From Sclerotinia nivalis (lineage: Eukaryota; Ascomycota; Leotiomycetes; Helotiales; Sclerotiniaceae): a stretch of 64,000 nucleotides of DNA. The translations under genes and the position numbers were made by a program. Shown piece by piece: positions 47,789-60,283 of the stretch. How positions within the stretch are numbered: the first letter of the stretch is position 1; each line of letters starts with the position of its first letter. Under the pieces are notes generated by a model. That model did no database searches, was not told the origin of the DNA, and saw nothing but the letters and a program-made list of their open reading frames with translations. The DNA is taken from the NCBI GenBank assembly GCA_029531795.1, contig JAPEIS010000001.1, forward strand, positions 3,968,001 to 4,032,000, in the 5' to 3' direction.

Positions 47789-49345
47789 ATGCCTTTCATG
47801 TTTTCCCCAGGTACGTGTTACTTGTACAGCGGCACGGAAACAAGCCACAAATTAAATCCGTGATATTCATCCAGTGATAGGTGTAGATCACTTAATACCT
47901 TGCAAGGCAAGTGGCGCTGGTCTACGCAACCTCATCAGAGGCAACCATTTATCCTTCCATTCAACTTAATCCTCAATCCCTATTACTTTCCTATCCCATT
48001 CTCTTCATGAGAGACTTCTTTATCTTGTTCAGAAATATCCTCCTCATCTCCTACAATATTTTATCGAGGAAAAATGCCTAATCATCGTGTGTTGGTTTCA
48101 GGTGCGGTAATTGTTGTTGCTGTGGCTGTTGGTGTAAGTTTCCCCTCTTTTGCAGAATCCATGCAATGCACGATGAAGGAATCCGAAAACTAATAGAAGC
48201 AATAGGCGGCAATAGCAGTATACGAATCACCACAAGCTCGTCAATTCGCTGAAGACGTTAGTCGTAAAATAGCACTCGCATTCCATTCCCTTGGCGATAA
48301 AATCAATCCAAGGAGTCAACAGCCTCGTTTCAACCGACCTGAGGATGCCGAGGGTTTCTTGCAAAGTGCTTCGGAAGCAGGTGTAGACGCCGATGAGGAT
48401 AGTAGAAGAAAACAGAGAGAGGAGTTGATGTACTGGAATGCAGTACGCATGGAAAAAATGGAAAAGGAGAAAAAAATGAATGAGAGAAGACCGGCAAGCA
48501 ATAAAAGTCGAAGTTCGAGTTTTGAGGACTTTTTACAAGAGGATCCGAATGCTGAGAAGGGAGCCTTCGTTTACAATACTGGTACAGATTTGAATAGTCA
48601 AGCGGAAGAGGGTCTTACTCATCGACGAGGTGTCAGAGGCTTAGATCGATCGACAATTTACGCAAACCCATTTGCAGACGAGCATGGTATTGATATTGAT
48701 GAACAACAAGCTACGGACAGGAATTTAATGTCACCTGAAGATGGCGAACAATATGAATCAGATTCTGAAGGACTATATAGCGTACACGAAGGTCCAACTC
48801 GACCTCGCTCTCGACAAAGTACCGCCACTCTCGCAGCAGTAGAACCTATGGCTCACGAAGACACAGAGACACTCGTTGATCTTTCCGAGCCATTCATTCC
48901 AGACCCACCAGTTTCTGTACCTACCTATGAAAACATGGAAACCGAACCGACTTACACAGAAAGAGCACAAGATACTCAGAATCCATTTGCCTCCATACAC
49001 GCTTGGGCCGATCACACCGATAACTCAACTGGCTTCTATTCTCCTCTCCCTGCTACACCTCACGAACGTCCCTCAACTCCAACTTCCACCCATAACTCCC
49101 AAATGACACCTCCTTCGCCCACCTTCTCCGATCCTGATTATTCCTCTCTTGAATCCCTTGATGAAGACGGAATGGCTACTCCTACAGATTCCGCATCATT
49201 AGCTGGCTCAGGCGAGGAAGTATGGCATCCAAGAAGCGGTACTACCAGCGAAGCCGATGTTATGAGTGTGGATGATGGCATCGTTACCCCTGACAGTTGG
49301 ACTGAAGTTGGAAGCTTGGCAAGTGAAGATGCCGTACATCATTAA
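47789..49345 (+). CDS. N-terminally membrane-anchored acidic protein with two possible first exons
   Basis: The main model is exon 48074-48133 plus exon 48206-49345, which gives 399 aa starting 'MPNHRVLVSG'. An alternative first exon, 47789-47810 (MPFMFSP), with a GTACGT donor, can splice to the acceptor at 48101 and enters the same frame just after the internal start. Both give a hydrophobic segment, 'GAVIVVAVAVGAAIAVY', followed by 'ESPQARQFAEDVSRKIALAF', a charged coiled region, and a long acidic, Ser/Thr/Pro-rich tail ending in 'WTEVGSLASEDAVHH'. The family is common in leotiomycete-type genomes as far as I recall, but no function was recognised. One N-terminal TM with a long soluble tail is the only safe statement. 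Confidence 0.75.
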
Positions 49346-49761
49346 TCATTCACATCGAGTCTCAAAAGCTATTCGCTTACAAACCACGGAGTCTATAGCA
49401 GGCGTAGGAGCACTGGTGGAGTAGGGTTTGGCGTCGGATAGACGTTAAAAGATATCATACCATACAGGAAGCCCATGGAAAACTTTGCAACTAGCTAGCT
49501 ATGCATCAATAGGAAAATTGGGAATAACATAGCCTGGAAAACAAGCATGGCGTCAGGATTAATGGGAAACGGGAAGGAACAAGGATAGGCGTACAATAGT
49601 GGACATACCTAGCCGTCGCTAAATTGATCGACTGACATACAAATTTCTTCTGGGCATCTTCTGTTCTTTATTTTTGATGGGATGGGTAGGGGTAGGGTGT
49701 TTTAATGGAATTATTCACCCAATATACTTGCTTGCTTGCTCTATGTTTATGTGTATGTCTA

Positions 49762-49825
<64 letters not shown>

Positions 49826-50279
49826 ATAGGTTATAACCATCCATATATAAATTCGAACACAAAATCCAATTGATTTCGATATTGTCTTTATTGTCTTTTG
49901 ATGTGCAAGACTAGTCTCTTCAGCATATTCATAATCCGGATAGCAGTCCTCCGATTTGGGAATTTTCAAGATTTGAAGATGTGAAAGGTTCCAAGGTTGT
50001 TTTTGAGGGGTTTTTGTTGGGTTGGATGATTGATGATTGATGATTGATGATTGAGATGGTTCGGATGGTTTGAGTGTTTTGAGTGTTTGAGATGGTTTGT
50101 ATAGAAAAATACTCTTTTATTACTTATTACTATATCATAATCCAAATTATCGGATGCTTTAACTAACCCTACACCTCTTGCCCACCCTCTTACTATCCAT
50201 ACAAAATTGTTACAGGCAAATATACATAAAAATACATAAATACATAAATATACATCACCCTTCCATCATCCATCGCCGA
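49346..50279. other. Intergenic region with hexanucleotide microsatellite
   Basis: This is the space between convergent 3' ends. It contains the GTGTAT array (49759-49822) and a short ATTG/ATGATTG repeat near 50030-50055. No gene seen. Confidence 0.5.
49759..49822. repeat. (GTGTAT)n hexanucleotide microsatellite
   Basis: About ten near-perfect 6-bp units follow two imperfect units. It lies downstream of the acidic membrane protein, so it is noncoding. Open frames crossing it (poly His-Thr or His-Ile) are artefacts of the repeat. Confidence 0.95.
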
Positions 50280-52317
50280 TCAAGCAGGCACCCCCTCATA
50301 AACCACCCCTCCTCTCCTCTTTCCCCTCCCCCTCCCCTTTCTCTTCCCCCTACTCCTCGCCCTCCCCGCACACTTCCCAGCCAACACCAACCCCGTCAAA
50401 ATCATCACAATGAGCGCCGCCACCACCGGAACAATAACCTCCCTCTCCCTAATATCATCCAACAACCTATTATCCCCATACGGACACGTGGCATTCGGAC
50501 CACCGGCCGTCCAACAATTTTTCGTATCGAGAGAATTGAAATCCAGCCAGATTTTTGCGTTGTTGGTGAGGTCGAGATCGCGGGATGGGGAGAGCACGCG
50601 CATGGTTTGGAGGAGGTGGGCGTTTTCGAGGGCGCTGCGGGGGGAGGAGAATGTGTAGGGGGAGGGACAGGCTTGTGCGGCGTAGGAGTACGAGATGGGG
50701 TAGGTGGTTAGGGTCCAGTTGTAGGGTTGGGTGGGGGCGCGACAGGCGGCGTAGAGTTTGCTGGAGCAGTCGGTTACGTGCCAGTGGTTTGTTGTGGTGC
50801 GGAGGGTGGCGCAGCGGAATAGTGGATCGTCGTTATCGGAGGAGGAGGAGGAGGAGGAGGAGGAGGAGTTGCGGGGTTCGTTAGGCGCCCAGGACCAGAT
50901 GGTTGAGTAGGCGTAGCTTTTGTAGGGGTCGTTGTTGGTATTGGCGGTGGTGTTGAGGAGGGTGATGTTCAGGGTTGGGGAGATACCACAGTTTGTGAGA
51001 GATGACGTTAGGTTGAGGAGGGAAGTGAGGTTGGAATTCGAGTGGGTGGGATAGTCGAAGCCAGATATGTTTGCCGCTGTTGCCCAGGATGAGTTTACTT
51101 GAGAAACTTGTTCTGTGGCATTGGCGAGAAAGCAACCACCTGTTAGATTTCCATCAGGACTGGTTAATATATCGCTCTCGCGGCGGTTACTCAAATAGCC
51201 GGGAGAGAAGATAGTGCCTGAATCTCCACTAAAATTGTATCCAGTCATTTGAGGATCCACGTTGCCAAACTGTAAAAGCATTCGTTTGCCTTGAGAAAAC
51301 TCGACATAAGCTTCTGATGGCCAACCATCTTCCGTCGATACAACGCCAAAATCACGTGTAATCGTAGAATAATAATCTAGAGCAGGTCTGTATCTTTCTG
51401 TAACTGAGTACCAAGATGCATTCAGATTTGCTCGATTAGATCTTAGATCATTTGGTGTATAGATGTATGCTGATAAATTTGCCGAGAAAATTGATTCTAG
51501 AGTTTCCAAAACATCTGGGAAATTGGTTGGCTGAGGAGCAGGACCGTTAATACTAGCATCTGATTTAACTGCGTGGATATTAAGGGTTAAGATCAGCATG
51601 TGTGCTTCAATCGTGTTTTGTGTTTTTTGTATGTAATCCAAAAGTAGGCTTGTTAGTATATGTAAGTTGATAGTCGGAGTACAAGTGTAATGGCCAATAT
51701 TGTACAGTAATCTGTTGGAAGAAATTGGGACTGTAGATGTTGCCGGTAATGTTGGTTCGAGCGAGCTTGTCATGAAGTTCACTGTAGATAAAGTACGAGA
51801 AGAGGAACTCAAACGGGATGTGCTATCTGTGTTTATCATACTTGATGAAGAGATAATCGTACTCGTGACTATGTCCTGCCTGGCGATCAAATCTGTAGTT
51901 TGTTGAGCTGAAGTCAAACTAGCCGTGGTGGAAGGAAGGGTTGATGTTGGAATTGGTGAAGAAACAATGCTCGAGGTCGAGACTGGTAACGCTACAGGAC
52001 AAAAACTCCATAATTGTCTCATTCCATCCCAATATAAATCCACTTCCAGTCTCCGAAATCCATCGGCTAATAAATTTGAAATACAAATAGCCGAATCATC
52101 ATCCTCATATTTGAGAAATGGGAAACATGCAGCCGTCAAAGAAATACCTGGGGTGGTAGCATAATTGATGGGAATGTTTAATCCCAAATCTCTTTGTGAC
52201 TGAGAAACACTTTAGCAAGAGTGCCCATCCGACAAGAAAAAGTAAACATACCAGATAGGCTGTATCATAAGGATCTTCCGGTAAAGCATCTGTATCTGGT
52301 CTATAAGTCTCACTCAT
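50280..52317 (-). CDS. mtc6: Mtc6, maintenance of telomere capping protein 6
   Basis: Two exons, 52317-52252 and 52199-50280, joined in phase 0 by a 52-nt GTATGT intron, encode 661 aa. The family signature is clear: 'LSQRDLGLNIPINYATTPGI' across the junction, 'AACFPFLK', 'FRRLEVDLYWD' and 'WSFCPV'. A Ser/Thr-rich segment, many N-glycosylation sequons and a C-type-lectin-like region ('WHVTDCSSKLYAACRAP') follow. Near the C-terminus is one TM helix (VIVPVVAALIVMILTGLVLAG) and then an Arg/Lys/Gly-rich cytosolic tail. It is a type I-like membrane glycoprotein. The yeast name comes from a genetic link to telomere capping and the biochemical role is unknown. A ten-serine run is encoded by the GGA/TCC microsatellite at 50838-50868. 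Confidence 0.88.
50838..50868. repeat. In-frame (GGA/TCC)n microsatellite in mtc6
   Basis: About ten trinucleotide units encode the serine run of Mtc6 on the minus strand. Length changes in multiples of three would be tolerated. Confidence 0.9.
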
Positions 52318-53015
52318 TGTACAAAGTGAGACTCAATTCAATGTCTGTCTTCTACTCAATATTCGCGAAGTTGCCTGTCAATCTCTTTCCCATCCGAAGA
52401 ACCCGAACATCTAAACGTTGTCATAGCTTAAATGGCCTCCAAAATGCAGTATGAGTTTAAAGAGGAAATGGAATATTATGCTCAAACGATATCAACAGGA
52501 AGGTAGCAAATTGTCTTTCTTTGATTTTGAATATTGAGGTGAACCCATCATCAAATTGATAAAATCTGAAATTACCAAGGTCGCTTTTCATTTTTGTCAT
52601 TTTAGCTCTTAGGTACTTAATTAAGTAGCCGACTCGGATGAAGGAGGTTCATATTTGAAGAATGAGCATGGATTAGGCGCTATGTAGGATCTTACATAAT
52701 ACGCTAGCATTAAATTCTTAGTTCTTTGTCAAAGCTTTGAACCTATTCCTATTTCAGCCCTTGTAAGCTCCGTGCACCTGTTCTTGTGTTCTGCGTTCTT
52801 GCGTTCTTGCGTTCTTGCCTTTCCTGTCAACGTCCGCCACATGTGTGGCTGTACAACACCCCCACATTAAAGATTTGGACAGATAACTTTATAAATTTAT
52901 CTTTATTCACTCATTTCACTCACTTCACTCAATTCAAGTACATTTCTCAATAATCTCCCTTACTTTCGTTAGGTACCTGCTTTATTGTGTTTGATCTCAC
53001 ACATAAATACTCAAT
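52318..53015. other. Divergent promoter region between mtc6 and sec62
   Basis: This is 0.7 kb shared by two divergently transcribed genes. It contains an 8-bp tandem repeat (gcgttctt, about three copies) at 52793-52818 and a pyrimidine-rich CACTTCACTC-like stretch just upstream of sec62. Confidence 0.5.
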
Positions 53016-54524
53016 ATGGATTCGCCACCACAACCAGATCCCCAACAAGCTCAACAGCAGCAAGGTCAACCACAACCAGGACCAGTACAAATTCAACTCA
53101 GATTACCAAACGGCCAACAACCAACTCCAGAACAGTTACAGATGATGCAACAGCAAATTGCTCACGATGCACAGCAAGCTGGAATGTCGATACCTGATTT
53201 CATAGCAAAGATCAGAGCCCAACAACAAGCCCAACAACCATCTCCAGAACAAATGCAAGTAATGCAGAAGCAATTGGCTCAAGATGCAGAGAAAGCTGGT
53301 ATGACTGTACCTGAATTTGTCGCAAAGATTAGAGCACAACAACAAGCTCAGCAACAAGCCCAGCAGCCATCTCCAGAACAAATGCAGGCGATGCAAAAAC
53401 AATTGACTCAAGATGCAGAAAAAGCTGGTATGACTGTACCTGAATTTGTGGAAAAGTTAAAGGCGGATGCAATGGCTCAACAGCAAAAGCAAAGAGAAGC
53501 TGCAATGCAACAACAGCAGCAACAACAACCTCAACCGATTCAACCAGGTCCTCCCAATCCAGCAGCTATTGCTCTTGCGAATTTTCTGATGAGCCAGGAC
53601 TTGAAAATGAGAACATGTATCTTGAATGGTCAAAGAAAGGAGATGTTCAAAGGTAAGCATTTTACATTACCCTTACTGCTATTATCTTCTAACTTGCAAT
53701 CATAGTAAAACGTGCCCTTCGAGCAATTCAATCGCCAGCCTATGAACAAGCTCGCAAAAAGAACCCACTCCTTCCAGAAATTACCGATCGTGCCTCGCTT
53801 GAAAACTGCTTCAAACTTCTTCCACTTTCGCTACTTGCACTGCGTGTTTCTAAAGTCGACCCTCATGAAGGTCATGATCATGCCCCAGGTGCTCACACTA
53901 TAAAGCGGGTGAAAGGACTTTGGACTGTAAAGATTGAACAACAACAAGAATGTAAGGAGGAGCTTCATTTCGTATGGCTTTACGAAGGTACACAAATCAA
54001 ACAGAAATTATACGCCGCTGGAGCATTAGCGATTGTACTTGCAGTTGTCATGTTTCCACTTTGGCCCATTAAGATGAGGTTGGGTGTGTGGTATCTAAGT
54101 ATGGGTATGCTTGGATTATTAGGGTTATTCTTTGCGATGGCCATATTCAGATTGATTCTGTTTGGCATTACAATGTTTGCTGTACCTCCCGGATTATGGT
54201 TATACCCGAATTTGTTCGAAGATGTGGGATTCTTTGATAGTTTCAGACCCGTTTGGGGATGGCAAGAGGTTTGTTTTCCATTCCTTGAAACAAGCGATTT
54301 TGAAGCAGGAAAAACTAATTAAGGATCAATAGGAGAAAAAGAAAAGCAAGAAGAAGTCTAAGTCAAGTGGTTCCGCCAATGCAGGTGCTACGATGGCAGC
54401 AATGACAGGTCAGCCAGCTCCAGCATCGGCTACTACCACAGGATCAGTAGCACAGATTTCGACTGGAGGAACCACACAACGAAATCTAGCACCAAGAGTT
54501 GAGGAGGTCTTTGATGAAGAGTAA
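53016..54524 (+). CDS. sec62: Sec62, ER post-translational protein translocation subunit
   Basis: Three exons, 53016-53652, 53706-54268 and 54333-54524, encode 463 aa. The N-terminal about 165 residues are Gln-rich and hold three tandem copies of a roughly 37-residue unit ('PSPEQMQ.MQKQL..DAEKAGMTVPEFV'). Next is the conserved Sec62 cytosolic domain ('ALANFLMSQDLKMRTCILNG...FKGKRALRAI'-type, 'WTVKIEQ'), two TM helices ('AAGALAIVLAVVMFPLWP' and 'MLGLLGLFFAMAIFRLILFGITMF') and a basic Lys-rich C-terminal tail. Sec62 works with Sec63 at the Sec61 channel. Related fungal Sec62 proteins usually show fewer copies of the N-terminal unit, so the expansion is notable. Confidence 0.9.
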
Positions 54525-55733
54525 ACTGGGTAAATAAATTTACTTCGTGATATTTGAAATGCGGTTTAGGATGGGTTGATTAATCTATGGATGATCGGAA
54601 AGTCACTCGTGTACAATAGCGTTATGGGGATATCTGGAAGGAAATCATAAATCATTTTTCTTAATCACAAATACTGGAGGATTGCACCTTCATTTTTCTA
54701 GTCCTGGTGAATTCTCTCTACTGCAAACCTACTTTTAACATAAACAGATAAATGACAATCAGTACCACCTGAGTTGCACACCAGATCATCCTATCCTTGA
54801 TGTCTAAAGCGCAATGCTATAAGAATAATAGAAGAGAGGTAAAACCTTCAACTTGTCAATGAAATTTTCACTGGCGGGGTAGGAAGGAATCATCGAACCA
54901 GAAAACAGGGGAGAGGAAGATATTATGGGGAAAAGTTCGTGAGTTCGTGAGTTCGTGGGTTCGTGGGTTAAAGAATGGAGGAGGTTATGAAAACGGCTTA
55001 TTTCTTATTAGAAGCAGAATGTTAAGAAGTGGTATAGGTAGAGCGTCAATTTGGGGTTATTTGGAAATCTTCCCCGGGGTAAGGGGGGATCTGATAGATG
55101 CTTGATGTTCATGTCTGATTCAGTGTATTGGATGGAAGGATAAGGTATAAGGCATAGTGTTTTTGTTGAGTGGACTCTTGTTAATTTTATTATAATATTC
55201 GAGGTAATTGTATGATGCACAGATTAATCATTCTACTAGGTATTTGTTGCGAAATTCATACTTGGTGATATTTTTGGGGGGTGTTTTTATTTGTATATAT
55301 ATGTAGGTATGTGTGTATTGCAGTAATTTATTCGGATTAAATATTAAATAGGTAGGTAAATTGAAGAAGTGAGTGGACTATCTGTCAGTCTGTGCACCCA
55401 CTGCTGTTTTTTTTGCAGACATGCAACAAATTTTCTAATCATGTGAAAAGGCGTTTTTTGGAAAATCGGAAATTGAAAATGATTGGTTGATATGTCCGCA
55501 CAGATTTCTGCTTTTGATTCGTGGGGAGGGGCTTTACCTCACCACGAAGTGATAGATTTTAATTTTCCTCCGGGACTTATAACCGCTAAGTTTTAGCACT
55601 GTACTATAAAGTTAGTGGGGGTTGTAACTGCACACAAAGCTGAACATTAGACTGCATTTATAAGGCTAAATACCTCTTCATACCTACCCTCTCATCTCCA
55701 CCCTCATCCTAACACGCTAAAGATTTCCCAAAC
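54525..55733. other. Intergenic region
   Basis: No gene seen. An 8-bp tandem repeat (gttcgtga/g, four copies) is at 54935-54968. A T-rich tract precedes a CT-rich leader next to the DUF3431 gene. Confidence 0.45.
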
Positions 55734-56840
55734 ATGAGACGAACAACCCGCAAAGCCCTCGTGCATGTCACGCTCTTCATCAGCGCCCTCACCCTCATCA
55801 TCTACCTCAACCGTTCCTCGAGCAATACCACATTCCCCTGGTCCCGCATCCGATACGCCTACAAAAAATCCCGATACCCCGTTCCTCCTCCGCACGGAAT
55901 ATGTCCCGGGCTCTCCACAACCCACAAACCAGCACTCATCGTATCCCGCGTCGAAGCTGACGGAGAAACATCTTGGCTCGATATCCTCAGCCACAAATAT
56001 CACATCTGCATCTACAACGTGGATTCGCCGGCTCTTTTGAAATCGTCGCAGAAAGTATTGCAGGTACCTGCTAATAGGGCGCATGAAGCTATGCCGTACT
56101 TAACATTCCTCATTGATAACTACGAACACATACCTGCCGCGGGCGCGGTATTCGTTCACGGGAATCGTTATCAGTGGCATAATGATCATCCCAAGTACGA
56201 CAATATGGATTTATTATCAGTACTTAACGTAGAGAATGCGTTGCGGGAAAATGGTTATCATAATTTAAAATGTGATTGGAGTTTGAGTACCTGTAGAACC
56301 GAAGCTGTACCCCAAGGTAGTCTCGAGACAAGCATGCAAGCATCCCTCCAACCGTGGGACAAACGAGCCGTATCCGATGCCGCGTTTCCCAAAGCGCTAA
56401 AAGTGTTGTTTGGAGAGGGAAAACAGTTGAGCAGGACGGATGTGGTCAGAAGTCAATGCTGTGCGCAATTTGTCGTTTCCAGACAAAGTATCTGGAAACA
56501 TGAAAGAGAGGAATATGTTGCGCTTCGACAGTGGTTGTTGAATCCTGATGGGGCTCCGAGGGATGATAAGGTAGCGGGGAGAATCTTGAGTTATTTGTGG
56601 CATGTGTTGTTCATGGAGCAAGAGGGTGTGGAAAAGGGAGTAGTCAATTTGGAGAAGCTTAATCGACAGGCGTGTCCGAGTGTGGAACAGTGTTATTGTA
56701 AATTGTATGGGAAGTGTGATTTGGATTGTAGGATGAAGGGGAGTTGTCAGGGGCAGTATCGATTGCCGAAGGATATGAAACTTCCGGATGATTATGGGAA
56801 ACAGTTTGAACATTTGGATGGCCATTCGGATGGTCTTTGA
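55734..56840 (+). CDS. DUF3431 family type II membrane protein
   Basis: This intronless 368-aa gene has a short basic N-terminus (MRRTTRK), a TM helix at about residues 8-26 (ALVHVTLFISALTLIIYL) and then a lumenal domain. The domain matches the DUF3431 family: 'LIVSRVEADGETSWL', 'ICIYNVD', 'NRAHEAMPYLTFLIDNYEHIP', 'VFVHGNRYQWHND', 'CCAQFVVSRQSI' and 'SYLWHVLF'. The last third is Cys-rich ('SVEQCYCKLYGKCDLDCRMKGSC'). A type II topology with a conserved 'H' and 'D' rich core suggests a Golgi glycosyltransferase-like role, but this is unproven. Start fixed by the signal anchor. Confidence 0.85.
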   Translation: MRRTTRKALVHVTLFISALTLIIYLNRSSSNTTFPWSRIRYAYKKSRYPVPPPHGICPGLSTTHKPALIVSRVEADGETSWLDILSHKYHICIYNVDSPALLKSSQKVLQVPANRAHEAMPYLTFLIDNYEHIPAAGAVFVHGNRYQWHNDHPKYDNMDLLSVLNVENALRENGYHNLKCDWSLSTCRTEAVPQGSLETSMQASLQPWDKRAVSDAAFPKALKVLFGEGKQLSRTDVVRSQCCAQFVVSRQSIWKHEREEYVALRQWLLNPDGAPRDDKVAGRILSYLWHVLFMEQEGVEKGVVNLEKLNRQACPSVEQCYCKLYGKCDLDCRMKGSCQGQYRLPKDMKLPDDYGKQFEHLDGHSDGL

Positions 56841-57854
56841 GCTTTAGGAGTTGAGGTTTTTTTTGGGGCGTTCTAGACGGGGTTGGATATTGGATTTTCA
56901 GGTTTTGATAGAAGAATAGATATTGGATGGAAGACTTTGGAATGTTGGATCGGTATATAATATCAAAGTATATACAAAAATTAAGATACACCACACTCAA
57001 GAACAACTGTAAACTCCTGGTGCAGCAAAGGAAATACTCCGAGTCAACCCTAAGGGTAAGAAAATAGTCGATGAAGAGAGGAATGCCAAACTGATAACCC
57101 TTATCTTAGTCTCACATCACACTCACATTCATTCTCCAAAGCATACTATATTCAAAGTATCCATCAATGAATAAAAATACCGTGCCATTCATTCATTCAT
57201 TCATTCATTCATCCCATTCCCTACCTACCCAACAACTCAAAATCAATCTTTCAAAAATCCAAACATACAATAAAAGCCCTCAAGAACTAGTATGGATTAG
57301 AACATATCAATCAATCACTTCCCAAGTAGGAATCCCAATAAATAGCTCCCGCATATACCTTTGCAATTAATGGATCCAACGTAAAAATACTCGAATATTG
57401 AATACTGACATGAATATACAACATGATATTTCTCTCCTCCAATTCAAAGGTTTAACGATGTGATACCGGTACAGCTTGAGATTTATATTTCTGATTTCAT
57501 ATTTCTGAACCATTTAGTGTAAGATTTCCTCTTCGATTTCATTTACTCATAGTATATATACCTGTACATGTAGGCACATGTTCTCAACGCGATTCTTTGA
57601 TATGCTAAATTTCATATCATTCAATAAGGTATCTTCTCCCCTTAGAAATGCATCTTAAACGTGCATTTCCTGCTCAGCCCACCTAGGTATCTTTTTGCTC
57701 TCGTTCTCGCTCTCGGTTTGTTATTACAAAAGTGCAAAATTCATACAAGATAGATAAATCCTCTTCAGTTTACAGTCATTCATCCCAAATCCATTGGATG
57801 TGCTTCTTTGCCCCTGTCTTTCCATTCTCCAGCCCAATCATTCCATTCAATGAT
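56841..57854. other. Intergenic region between convergent genes
   Basis: An (ATTC)n microsatellite is at about 57187-57212. No gene is apparent. The right side is probably the 3' UTR of the RNA-binding protein gene. Confidence 0.45.
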
Positions 57855-60283
57855 CTACTGCACACCCCAGTCATCATCACCTGCAACATCATAATCGATA
57901 TTCTCTTGCATATCTCTCTCGCCACCTGTCCCACTCATATTCATCAAGTGGGAATCTTGAGCCATGGCATCGCCTTCCATTCCACCTTCCATCTTGACAT
58001 CTGATTCTGTTCTACTGCCTCCAGATGGATTTTGGGTATTAGGCAATGTAACTGGTGGCAATGGTGTTTGAATCCATGATAGATCAACCTTTCCTACCGA
58101 TGGGATTTCACCGTTTTGCAGACCAAACATAAATTTCTCAGCTGTGTGACGATCTTTGAATGTTATGTGACAACCGTTTGGTGTATTATTGAGTTCAGTG
58201 TATTCACCAATGCCCTAGGATGTATTAGTACAGAAGAACTACCAGGGAAAATCTGAAAATGGAAGTCATACCAAAAGATGTTCTCTCAGACTCTCGTCTG
58301 TCTGTGGATTTGTAAAGTCGGCACCGCTAACAGCAATTTTCTTCGTCCGATTGTCAAGAGTATAGCGGGCAGGAGCACCTCCAGCAAATGGAGCACCACC
58401 ACGTCCTCTGTAACCTCCTCGGAAACCACGTGGAGCAAAAGTACCTCTTCCTCTATAGCCACCACGTCCTCGACCTCGTCCACCCCATGTATCATCAGAA
58501 AGAGGGTTATCCAGATTTGGCAAGCCTAAAGATTGAGCTTCCGCTTCTAAAGCAGCCAGCTGTTTCTTCAGAGCTTCTGTTTGAGATGAAGCTCCGGGTG
58601 CGGGAGACCCTTCCTCAGTCTTGATGCCGGGAGATGCAGATTTGCCAGTCTTAGCCGCAAGTTTTTCCATCAATTTCCTCTTTTCCTCGGCCTGATTTTT
58701 CAGAAGTTCTTCTTGGCGTCTCTCCAACTCCTTACGAGTGGCTTCCATTTCCTGTTTCTTCTTCATCTTTTCCTCGTGGGCTTTTTGCACTTCCTGCTGC
58801 TTTTTTGTGAACTCTTCGATATCAATCTGAGGTTCATCCGTTTCTCTTGCAGGAGCTGGACCGGGAGTACCATTGTTGGTTGTGCCGTTAGATGATGCAT
58901 TGGCCGGAGGTTTTGGAAGTGCTTCAGGGTTTGTGTACCAATAGACCTTCACAAATCTGTTGTCAAAAATGACCTTGGGTGAGCTGTATGCTGCATTTGC
59001 TGCGTTCCAATCATCATATTTGACCAGAGCCAATCTTTTATATGGTCTCATGTCCACGTCCTTTATGTTACCAAATTCCGAGAAAAATTCCCGAACAGCT
59101 TCTTCTGAGAACTTTTCCTCCGGGATTTGTTCTATCACGATTGTGGTATTATTCGTATTGAAATTTGGACGGTCTGAGGAAAATTCCGCTCGTCTCCCAC
59201 CTCTACCAGCATGCATTTGCGATCCACCTCTACCCATGGATTGCCCTCTGCCACGTCCCATACCACCACGGTTATTGTCAAAGCCACTGAATGATGCCGG
59301 TCCTTGGCCATTATCATTCTGGTTTTGTTTTCCAGTCATAAGCGACGCATTGCTTGGATCGTACTCGTCTGTAGGTTTGCCGGCACCCCCTGGAACATAT
59401 ATCGAATCTTGACCGTGCTCAAACATGCAGGTATTTCCTCGCGCGCAAAATCCTTTCTGGTCATAATCTCGACATCGTTGCTTCCTCTGGCTCATTGGGC
59501 CTGCCTGCCCTCTATTCTGGGGAGATCCATTGGGAGGGAATCCTGGCATACCTTGGGGAAGAGGTAGACCCATCGCGCCCATCGCTTGCTGCATAGCAAG
59601 AAGAGCTGCCATTGGATTGTTCGGATCAAGTGGAGGTAATCCTGTCGGGGAGCCTGGCATGCCCTGCATATTAGGCATGAACGGCGCATTAGGCATTGGC
59701 ATATGTTGCGGACGACCTTGGAATCCTCCTCTACCATTATTGAAATTATCAAAGTTTCCGCGTCCTGCCCCACCACCTCGTCGAGGTTGTTTATATGCGC
59801 GCGCATTTTGATCTCCACCACCCATATACATCTGAGAATCTCCATCGCCTCGTCCATCATATGTGCGCTTTCGGGAACCGTTTTGATGGCCCATTGGAGC
59901 TCCGATGTTTAGATTATTGAAGGGTGCACCTGATGGTCCAGTAGGTGGCGCAAATGGTTGTGGGGGGCGGCGAGGCGGTCCGCCACTTAGATAAGTCTTA
60001 TATTGGAGGGCATCGAAGACATCTCGTACGAAAATCGACGTATCCTCTTTCAAAAAATCGGGAATTTCAGCCAGGCAAAGTTGTCGAACTGTGTTTACAT
60101 CTCCATCATGTCGCAGTAAAGCAAGAACATAATCAGCGAGAACATCGGCATCTGCATCTGAACTACAAAGAAAATTAGAATCATGTTTATGCGATGGCGG
60201 AAATTGAAGTAAACTTACGTATTTTCAAGTCTCTTTATAATCCACTTCTTCAATTCTCCAGCATCTTCCTCTGGAAACAACAT
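57855..60283 (-). CDS. PWI-like/CCCH/RRM RNA-binding protein (RBM26/RBM27, S. pombe Rmn1-like)
   Basis: Three exons, 60283-60219, 60162-58272 and 58214-57855, encode 771 aa. Residues 1-75 are PWI-like (MLFPEEDAGELKKWIIKRLE...VLADYVLALLRHD). A Gly/Arg/Pro-rich linker follows. A CCCH zinc finger spans about 252-271 (C-x8-C-x5-C-x3-H, 'CRDYDQKGFCARGNTCMFEH') and an RRM about 361-431 ('TIVIEQIP...LALVKYDDW...VKVYWY'). Next are a Glu/Lys-rich coiled coil, an RGG-rich region and a second degenerate RRM split by the last intron ('KIAVSGADF', 'GCHITFKDRHTAEKFM'). This layout matches RBM26/27 and fission yeast Rmn1, which work with the MTREC/PAXT nuclear RNA-decay machinery. That role is inferred from the family. 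Confidence 0.87.

Noticed and set aside
49668..49969. His-Thr and His-Ile repeat proteins
   Set aside because: They are produced solely by translating the GTGTAT microsatellite on the minus strand.
53136..53411. Minus-strand Leu-rich frame opposite sec62
   Set aside because: It is the antisense of the Gln-rich repeats (CAA/CAG read as Leu/Cys codons).
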